From Alligator mississippiensis (lineage: Eukaryota; Chordata; Crocodylia; Alligatoridae): a stretch of 64,000 nucleotides of DNA. Positions 48,641 through 64,000 of this stretch are shown one piece after another. A program made the translations under genes and the position numbers. The DNA lies in NCBI RefSeq assembly GCF_030867095.1, contig NC_081832.1, positions 57,335,444-57,399,443 of the forward strand, given 5' to 3'. Position 1 is the stretch's first letter; every line of letters starts with the position of its first letter. The notes beneath the pieces were generated by a model that was given only the letters and a program-made list of their open reading frames with translations, had not been told where the DNA came from and searched no databases.

Positions 48641-48744
48641 CTTTAGGTGCTCAATCAAAACTTAAGCATTTTAGAAAAGCAGACAGTATTTCTGCACGTG
48701 TTCCACAAGCTATTTTAGTAAACTAAACACAAGGATACTGTAGA

Positions 48745-50480
48745 GCTGAGTGCAGCAATTTTATTGAAAAAGTCCACTTGTGTGTGCAATTCCTTTATTA
48801 AAAGGTTTCAAATACATTGGACAAGGAGCCATTGATGATCAAGATTTAATTATACCTTTTTATACATATTTTATTTCCAAAACTATACAAACATTGGAAA
48901 ACTTTCCTTGTTCCTCCATATTTCCCAGGATTCTGTAGTGACAACATACATATATATCTCCCACTACAAACCACAAACCTACTTCCTTTGAGTTGACATT
49001 TTACATCTTTGACAATAAAAAAATGTCAGTAATATTTACATGTGCTTAAGGTTGCATAATTGAGCATCATACAGGTTCTGAAAACCAGTTGCTAAATGAG
49101 TTTCAAGAGTCACCCAAATGGGTTGAATGGTTTTAAATGCACATACACTACACATATGTGATTTATTAGCAAAGACTCTCCATTCCCTTTTATGATTTCA
49201 AGGTTATCTATAAGTTGTATGCTAGACATGGTATGGGTCAGTATTTTAATAAAGGTACTCACAGAGTGAAAAGCAGCACTGACAATGACTATTGATGATC
49301 AGAAACATGAGTGGTGAATTGAATATGTGTATATGACACAAATTAGGAAGTTCCAAATGAACCTGAAGTTTGCCAGAAAAAAGAAATGTTTACTTGTTAC
49401 AGATATGTTTCCCATCCTTCTGGCTAATTTAAATGGATTGTGTATTCCTTACATTACCTTGAAAAGTTCAATCTTAATGTGGGAAAGAATCACTGAAAAC
49501 GAAGGTAGTGAGAGTCTACAGCAGATCTTGCAATGTTGAAGAATGTTGAATAATTGGAAATTCAGCTGAGACAAATTATCACTGAAAAGTAAAGAATAAA
49601 ACAGCAGCAAATACATAGAGCTAATTTTGCTTTGTAACCTAAGGGTTATATTGGCCATATAAATTGTTCTGTCTACATGTTGTTTGTTTGTCTCTTTAAG
49701 GCTTCTCTAATATCTTACGTGAAAGCGTTGTCTGCTTGAATCCTCCATGCATGAGAGAGAGGGGCAATTCTGCAAGGGAAAAAAAAATCCACATTTTTGA
49801 TTATAATAGCATAGCCAGAAACACAAAATAAAAGACAATACTTTATGGTACCTTTGCTGCATTTATTTTGGCTCAAAAAAGATGCATGCACTAGACTTTA
49901 AGTACTACAAGGTACTGAAATATTTACAACATTGTACATGTGCTCTTAAAGGGAGGGGAGAGGGAAAAGTCTGTTTTTATTAGTGTGGGAGGGGAAGTTA
50001 CTTTTCTAATCTAGTAACACTTATTTGAAGTGAGAGATGACTCTTCCAAAAAGAAAAGCAGAGGACAATGTTATAGCATATTTATAGCCAATGCTTACAA
50101 ACTGTACAGTACTTTACCTTGGAATTCTAGCTTTGATCACTTATGATTGAAGTGACAATATCTCACCATTAATGACAGTCACCATATTTTCACTGTCTTG
50201 ATACTGCTCCATTTCAGCTGGTAGAGCTGCATATTAGCTGTTTATAGTTCCTTATTTCAAATCACTTAAACATACGCAACAGTGATGTTTAAATCACAAT
50301 AACTGTATGGTAGTTTTGGACAAACAGTATGATATAGTTGATATTTATTGGGTTTATGGCACTATAGAATTCAGACCACTATAAAGTGTATCAGAAATAC
50401 TTTAAGTGGACTTAAAAAGGAAACCATCTCTCTAAGAAATTTAGTGAGTAAGGCTTGTATCACCTATTTCTATTCTGATT
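48745..50480 (-). other. GABRG2: GABRG2 3' untranslated region (inferred)
   Basis: The region follows the GABRG2 stop codon on the minus strand. It has no coding frame, is AU-rich, and ends near two canonical polyadenylation hexamers. A further upstream hexamer lies at 49862-49867. The extent is inferred from signal positions; there is no transcript evidence. Confidence 0.5.
48760..48799 (-). terminator. GABRG2: Two candidate poly(A) signals
   Basis: On the minus strand AATAAA occurs at 48799-48794 and again at 48765-48760, 34 bp apart. Either could set the 3' end of the GABRG2 transcript. A third AATAAA at 49867-49862 could give a shorter 3' UTR. Confidence 0.4.
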
Positions 50481-52263
<1,783 letters not shown>

Positions 52264-52287
52264 CTTGAAGGAAAACATCCGAAGAAG
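52264..52287 (-). CDS. GABRG2: GABRG2 alternative 24-nt cassette exon (gamma-2L)
   Basis: The exon CTTCTTCGG...TTCAAG encodes LLRMFSFK, exactly the eight residues that distinguish the long gamma-2L isoform from gamma-2S. It has an AG acceptor (complement of 52289-52288) and a GTA donor. It is in phase 0, so inclusion or skipping keeps the frame. Established knowledge: inclusion is neuron-specific and adds a serine that protein kinase C can phosphorylate in the M3-M4 cytoplasmic loop. The cassette is too short to be found by frame length and is recognised by its peptide and splice sites, between exon 8 and the last exon as expected. Confidence 0.96.
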
Positions 52288-58597
<6,310 letters not shown>

Positions 58598-58999
58598 TTA
58601 TAAACAGGGTAACAGGTTAAAAACCCTCTAAATTTATCAGCTAAGTGCATAGCTGTTCCACAAGTGAGATGTGTATATTTGATTGCTTTACCAGGTCTGA
58701 ATAAGAGGTCATGAAATAAGTGAATATGCATGTTCTGTGGAGTTATGCAAGTAGCAGTAGTTTATTTACTGCTTTTGCTAAAACAATACAATAAAATTAA
58801 AATTAAATTATATATAATATAATAACATTTATATAGCTAACAATTTATAATTTTTGCTAAAAGCATACAGTACAATACAATTCTACCATTTGGCACAAAA
58901 TTAAAACAGAACATAGTATATGATGATAAAAACATAAGTAAAACAAAGCAATGGATTGTAAAGTAAAGCAGGGAAATTCTACTTGATTTTGGCTCTTAT

Positions 59000-60130
59000 T
59001 CTTTGCACAAGTTACCACAGTTACATCAGAAGTATAGTACAGATGCTTACCAATTAAAGAAAAGCATTTTTTTTTTTCCTGAGTAGCCCACTATTTTAAA
59101 TTTTCCATTAATGGAAAAATCTAGTTTCCTCTTATTTTTTAAATGGTGATTTAAGTCATGTGTCTCATTCTTCCCACAAGGACATATTCTATCCAAATGT
59201 GGGGTCCAAATCCACTTGCCCATGACAATGCAAGTCTCCCAAGAATGAACTGCAGTCTAGTAATGTCCTGCTATTTGCATTTTTGTACTGCAAATGGGTA
59301 GGCTTCTAGGCCAACATGTTTTATTAATCTCAAAAAGAAGTCTGAGAAAGTCTCACTGACTGACTATCTGTCTACATGTTGGCATCCTTCATTCTTAAAT
59401 GTATGGTTTTGTTTTAAATAAAAGAGAATTATTGGGTCAGTTATTCTCTGCATACTTCCCAGGCCATTTGTCTGGAGGAGAATATAGATGTAATTTAACC
59501 ATCCAAACAAAGGTTCATTTGGAAATAGAGAGGCTTCTAAATGCACTTCTTAGGGTATTCAGTAGGTGTAAAAGATCTAATTTTCATTCAATGGTTTAGA
59601 GTTCTTAACTGAGCTAAGGTGCTCACAAAGTAATTAGAGAGCTTTCCTATTTTTGAGCAGCCCATAGTTCTGCTTCATACAATAAAATGGATGCTACCTT
59701 AAATCTCTAGATCTTTAGTGCTGCCAGTATTGCCCTTTTGCCCATCATATTGTAAAAGGATAAAACTCTACCCAAAGCTCATTTTGCTCTAGTGCTTAAA
59801 TTTGCAATATGTTTATTCCAGCTCAGATTTTACTTAAAAAAGATTCCAAGATATTTAAATGAAGACACTAATTTATTTTCCTGGAAAATTCAAAGTTGTT
59901 TCCACTTTACATTCCCCAAACCCAGTACCTTGAATTTAGCTGTGTAGATTTCTGAACTATCTGAGGTGAAATAATGCTGAAAAACTTCTAATAACCTTTG
60001 GAGGAATATTTGGGATTGCAACATTAATAATGCACCATCTGCATAAAGCGAGACAGGGATAGAGCTGTTCAATATCATGGGTGTGTGGTATTGATTCCCT
60101 GTTAGCACATTTTAAAACATGCAATATATT
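59000..60130 (-). mobile_element. Decayed non-CR1 LINE reverse transcriptase (antisense in the intron frame of reference: same strand as GABRG2)
   Basis: The minus strand encodes SLYADGALLMLQS near 60045, a degraded YADD RT motif, followed by frame-shifted PNIPPKVIRSF and KFKVLGLGNVKW. Further down are FKYLGIFFK-type and LSWNKHIANLS segments (about 59860-59790) and a CPCGKNE.H knuckle-like segment near 59165. Several stops and frameshifts show that it is dead. It is not CR1; a Tx1- or R4-like clade is possible. The right arm of the inverted duplication lies within it, and one frame runs across both arm borders. Confidence 0.6.
59201..59481 (-). repeat. Right arm of the 281-bp inverted duplication
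   Basis: Reverse complement of 56956-57236 with one mismatch. It is embedded in the decayed LINE: on the minus strand the frame containing SVSETFSDFFLRLIKHVGLE and LQFILGRLALSWASGFGP continues from one flank through the arm to the other flank. This suggests that this is the ancestral location. It lies 616 bp upstream of the GABRG2 exon 7 acceptor. Confidence 0.97.
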
Positions 60131-60269
60131 AAAAAGTGACAAAGCAAGAAAAAAAAAAAAATCCTTGTTGTATGCCTGTCAGTTAGGGAAGCTATTGGAC
60201 AGGGCATTGCCAATCCCGTAATGCAGCCTAGATGTTGTATCTGAATAATAAATAAGATTTAATTATTAA

Positions 60270-61010
60270 ATTATTTAATAATTCTAATATTATAAAAGCT
60301 TTAGTCTGTCCATAATCCTTTCCTTGCACTCTGACTGGTTGTCTGAAACAACCAATCAGAGTGCTCCAAGAGCATTTTGGACAGGAGGAGGTGGTGGAGT
60401 GTCTCCATGATAGTGGAGACAGAGTGGGGCGGGTGAGGCCAGAGCTGCTTGCCTTGCCCCTCCTGGCCCTGCTCCCTGGAGGCAGCAGTGACAGCACGGG
60501 GGGTGGGGGTAAGGCCAGCAGCCTCACTCCCCCCACCTTGCTCCTTGGAGACAGCGTGGCAGTCGGTTGAATAGGCCTGGACCCCAAGTAGTGGTGGAAG
60601 GGAGGGTGGGGAACAGCCCTGGGCCCCAGACTCCATGTGGCAGGGGGGAAGAATGGAGGAGTGGGCCTGGGCCTGACGCGGTGGGGGGGAGGGGAGAAGC
60701 AAGCCCAAACCTGATGCAGTGCTGGTGGGGGGTTGGGCAGGGAAGAATTGGGCCCGGGTCTGACATGGCAGCAGGGAGAGAGCCTGGGATTGACACAGCC
60801 GGGGTGGGAAGGGAGGATCGAGCCCAGGCCCAATGTAGCAAGGGAGGGGGGGAGCGGGGCCAAACCCCAAATGGCGGGGGCGGAGGGGGTGAAGGGAGGG
60901 AACGGGCCCAGAATAGGTCGGGGCAGAGATGGGGTTCTGTTACTGCCCACTGGCCCCATCATCCTTGACGGGCAATTTACTAGTTCAAATAGACCTATGC
61001 AAACACAGCT
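60270..61010. repeat. GC-rich element, inverted relative to the 40.6-kb copy
   Basis: The left border 'ttagtctgtccataatcc' and hairpin 'ctctgactggttg' / 'caaccaatcagag' (60335-60362), and the right border 'catcatccttgacgggcaat' with 'ttactagttcaaatagacc', match the 40570-41950 element read in reverse. The core is made of 'gggcctgggcctga' type irregular repeats. It yields a 277-codon minus-strand frame of low-complexity sequence that is not a gene. Confidence 0.65.
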
Positions 61011-61307
61011 GTTTTGGTGATACAAGGATAGTTCATATACAGATTGCTGATCACTTTCCAAAGTATTGTAATAAACATACCCCCTCAGATTCCTTCAACA
61101 AGCTTGCATGTGAATTCCAACCTGCAGGGTAACTTTCTCCTGAACACACTGCCTCCCTACAACCTTCCTTCTTTCACTTTCAACCTTCCTTTTTGAGTAA
61201 TCTGTAAATCCCTAGCATAGCCCAAGATATTAAGCTATAAAGTTTTCTGAGCTGGGTTTCCTTCTCTTCTTTCTGCTACAGTTGTTACACTCTGTATAAA
61301 ACACTAA

Positions 61308-61553
61308 GGATAGGTATAGACACTACACTTATATAAGCGATCAGAAACTGCTCTATATCCATAACAGAAGTTCAACACGCATAGACAGGTTTAAAAATTC
61401 CAGAACCCGGTCTAAGATTTGCACCCCCCCACCCCCCCCCCCGAAGGGCAAATGTGTGTTCTGTTTGCTACCAATCTAAACTACGCCACTTGTAGAAAGC
61501 CCCATAACTTAGATCAATTCTGCCTCCAGCTTTTTGAATGTCTGTACTTAGCC
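61308..61553. mobile_element. Short MITE (246 bp) of the 17.0-kb family
   Basis: The left end GGATAGGTATAGACA and the reverse complement of the right end GGCTAAGTACAGACATT are imperfect inverted repeats. Interior phrases 'gatcagaaactg', 'ataacagaagttcaacacgc' and 'ctttttgaatgtctgt' match the 17027-18149 element. A C14-type run at about 61423-61441 interrupts it. It appears to be an internally deleted derivative. Confidence 0.6.
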
Positions 61554-62548
61554 ATAGTCACCGAGACAGGTAGTAACAGTTCGCTTAATGGTTTCTTGCA
61601 TCTTTTTTTAGAAGATCCGGATATGAGAGCTGGATTGGATGGGCTCATATCTAAAGTTCTACATAATTAGTTTGACTATTATTTTCAACATTTTCTCTTA
61701 TTTCAGGACTGATCTCTGGACTGATCTTTCAGATGCTATGGTTACTCACCTCTCCAGACTTTTTAGTCACCAGAATAGGTTATGATAGGGACAAACTCAT
61801 GAGCCAACACTCTTTACACATATTGATACCAAAATCTAGATTTCAACACCAATCCAGAAAAAAAAATAGAATGATTTATTCCACCTACTTATATCACTGG
61901 GTTGCTGTAAAACCCCTTTTCCTTACTCAGTAGTACATTACACATGCTCCCCCACCAAAGCAGTACTGTGGTAAAGAATAGAAATGAATAAGTATAATTA
62001 TATTATACATGCCATGTCTCTGTACGGCTAGCTTACCTGTGCAGCCCTTGTATATTCAGCCTTCTGTCACAGTACTAAAGCTTGTAGAGAATTGAAAACA
62101 GAGGCTAGATTTGTCGTTTAGTGCAAATAGTATGCTTGCACTTGATAGGAAGTAATTAGTAAATTGAAGTTATATGTTAAAAAATATAACCCCCCCAAAA
62201 CAGTACCTACTAAGAGCTTTTAAGATGTTAGTAGGCTGTTGTAGCTCCTGACCTTTGAGCAAATGTAAACATCATTCTGATGTCAACAATTCTCAATAAT
62301 TTATTTCCATAGAGATGTGTAAATGCCTTTTTATATAACACTTGTTATACCTACTGGAGACAAGAGCTTTTCTGTTGCCAGATTCTTATATTGTAAATGT
62401 TTGAAAATAGCATGTTTCTGTCAACATGTTCACTTGATTCAGACACTGATTTGCCTTCCCTACACAAACACTTTTGTGTTTTTTAAATATTGATGTACTT
62501 CCTAAGGAAGTATCCCTGAAAGTGTCAGGTTGCAGCAATAGAATCATA

Positions 62549-62868
62549 GGGTACCTATACATGTGCCCTGGGATGGTGGTGGGGAGCATTTTAATTGGAA
62601 CTGGTCTCAGGAAATGGGAACTGGTCTCAGGAGCTGCTCTAATTAAAACTTTTACAGCATCTTGTGCATTCATTATCCCACATTTCAAAATGGTAGCAGA
62701 AGCACTAAGGCTTGTTTGATGAGCTTTAAAGCACTCCTGCTGCCATTTTAAAATGTGGGGGCACTGAATACATGAGATGCTGTGGCATGTTAGAGCATTC
62801 TGATTAGTATCTGAAAAGCCCTAATTGCCTTCTCTTTAAAACACATTGGACCATGTATAAAAGTGCCC
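62549..62868. mobile_element. Fold-back MITE (320 bp)
   Basis: The left end GGGTACCTATACATG and the reverse complement of the right end GGGCACTTTTATACATGG are inverted repeats. The centre is a long imperfect palindrome: 'cacatttcaaaatggtagca' (about 62680-62700) against 'tgctgccattttaaaatgtg' (about 62739-62758), extended by 'acagcatctt' / 'gagatgctgt'. It is related to the 28478-28612 palindrome. Confidence 0.65.
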
Positions 62869-62874
62869 AATGGA

Positions 62875-63330
62875 GAAGTAGCGCTGGAAGGGATCTCCAG
62901 AGGTCATTTAATACAACCCCTGCCAAAATCTAACCATATCTATATAACTGTATAATCATAATCTAAACTCTATGTAAGACTATCATCAGCCCTGACATAA
63001 CACAAACCTAAAACCCTAACCTGCCACAGGTAAAGCAGGGGAACCACAGCAGCCAAAGTCCTGCTTCTATGAAAAGTTGTTAATCTATGCTCGAGAGATC
63101 TTGGATAGAGGTCCATGCCCCACAACCACCAGTCTGTACCAATCTGACCATAGGGTAAAATTCCTTCCTGATTCCTAATATGGCATTTGGTCTGACCCTG
63201 AGCAGAGGGGCAAGATCCTTTAACTAGGAATCTCCAACTTTGGTCCTAGCAGCAGAATTGGCACACCTCAATCAAAGTCCCCAGCTTTACCAGTAGCCAA
63301 CCCAAAATGCCTCTGAGGAGGTTCTTTGGG
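62875..63330 (-). repeat. CR1-like LINE 3' fragment, antisense
   Basis: 'gctggaagggatctccagag' followed by 'gtcatttaatacaacccctg' is the reverse of the usual CR1 3' end. The rest ('taccaatctgaccatagggt', 'aaattccttcctgattccta') is a decayed CR1 3' UTR of a divergent subfamily. Confidence 0.6.
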
Positions 63331-63850
63331 TAAATCTGATATCTTTTATTAGACCAACTCAAATAGTTGGAAAAATTCTTCTTATCAAGCTTTCACATTT
63401 AAATACCCTTCATCAGGCTGAGGAAGCATCTGCAGTTGGTGTGTGCTCTTCCTGGATGGAATGAATAGCAAAGAAGCCAGAGGCTGGTATGCATGCAAGA
63501 AGGTAGCCAGGGAAGATGTAAATTGAGGAGTCAGTGAGTGAGAGACAGGCGGGTGGGGGTGTGTGTGGAGGATGGGGGAAAGGGGAATGAATGTAGTTGG
63601 TACATAGTGGAGAGGTACCTGGGAGTCAGACTAGGCAGGTTATAATGTGTCATAAATCCAATACTTATATTTAGTCCTTGATTTTTTGTGTCCAGGAGGT
63701 TGATGAAGTGAAGCTCATAGGCTTGTCTGTGAAAAGTGTTTTGTAAATTCCCTTTGTGGATTAGAACTGATTGGAGAGAGAGTGGTTTTCTTGTGAGAAA
63801 TGTGCCCTCACAGGTAATTGGGTATTTTTAGCTTCAATAGATTTCCCAAG
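63331..63850 (-). mobile_element. Penelope-like retroelement 3' segment with hammerhead-like core
   Basis: On the minus strand, the order CTGATGA (63416-63410), a short AT-rich stem, GAAAGCTT (63394-63387) and then 'aactatttgagttggtctaa' and 'taaaagatatc' matches the conserved tail of Penelope-like elements in reptiles. In these elements a hammerhead ribozyme motif lies in the terminal region. The rest (63480-63850) is non-coding, with 'ttgtgtccaggaggttgatg' phrases. The family call rests on remembered similarity. Confidence 0.5.
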
Positions 63851-64000
63851 AATACAAAATGACCTATGGGGGCACATTTCTCATAATAATACCACTCTGG
63901 GAACATCCAGACAAGCCCACATGTGCTTCTTGCTACATCGAAAGCAGCTTGTGATGCAGCAAGAGGCATCCTGGGAAAAAAAAAATGTTTCCTGTGCTGC
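63851..64000. other. Window end, possible start of another MITE
   Basis: 'gggaacatccagacaagccc' followed by palindromic 'cttcttgctacatcg...gatgcagcaagaggc' resembles MITE ends elsewhere in the window, but the element is cut by the window border. Confidence 0.25.

Noticed and set aside
60228..61061. 277-codon minus-strand frame
   Set aside because: A low-complexity translation of the GC-rich repeat within a GABRG2 intron. It has no domain and shadows exist in other frames.

Overview
The window reads as a sauropsid (reptile or bird lineage) nuclear genome, most likely crocodilian. The reasons are CR1 LINEs of several ages, old L3/CR1-type remnants, many short inverted-repeat DNA transposons, Penelope-like sequence and an AT-rich background with slow decay. 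A turtle is the main alternative. No species-diagnostic marker was seen.

The only host gene I can support is the 3' half of GABRG2, the GABA-A receptor gamma-2 subunit, on the minus strand. Four coding exons are visible in transcript order: 58584-58432 (end of the extracellular part, M1, start of M2), 54203-53998 (M2, M3, start of the large cytoplasmic loop), 52287-52264 (the 24-nt alternative gamma-2L cassette) and 50756-50481 (rest of the loop, M4, stop). All have canonical AG/GT borders and fit in phase. A 3'UTR runs to about 48.75 kb. Earlier exons lie beyond 64000. Positions 1 to about 48.7 kb are downstream intergenic DNA in which I see no other host gene.

The intergenic part is mostly transposon debris: an L3-like LINE with a MITE inside it (4.3-6.0 kb); an LTR-like block with CCAAT, CRE-like and TATA elements (8.1-9.8 kb); four members of a hAT-like family, two with exact 8-bp target duplications (12.2, 14.4, 19.2, 43.3 kb); long MITEs with a GGCTNNGNACAGA-type terminus (10.3, 17.0, 30.5, 61.3 kb); and a young CR1 with an uninterrupted reverse transcriptase frame inserted exactly into an older CR1 (25.3-28.3 kb). 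Other CR1, L3 and L2/Vingi-like fragments lie at 34-35, 42-43, 45 and 46-47 kb. A GC-rich minisatellite-like element occurs twice in opposite orientations (40.6-41.9 and 60.3-61.0 kb).

The most striking structure is a 281-bp inverted duplication with one mismatch (56956-57236 versus 59201-59481). Its arms lie in the two introns that flank GABRG2 exon 7, so the pre-mRNA could form a long duplex with exon 7 in the loop. Exon 7 is 153 nt, a multiple of three. The right arm sits inside a decayed antisense LINE whose reading frame crosses both arm borders, which suggests that the left arm is a recent reversed copy.
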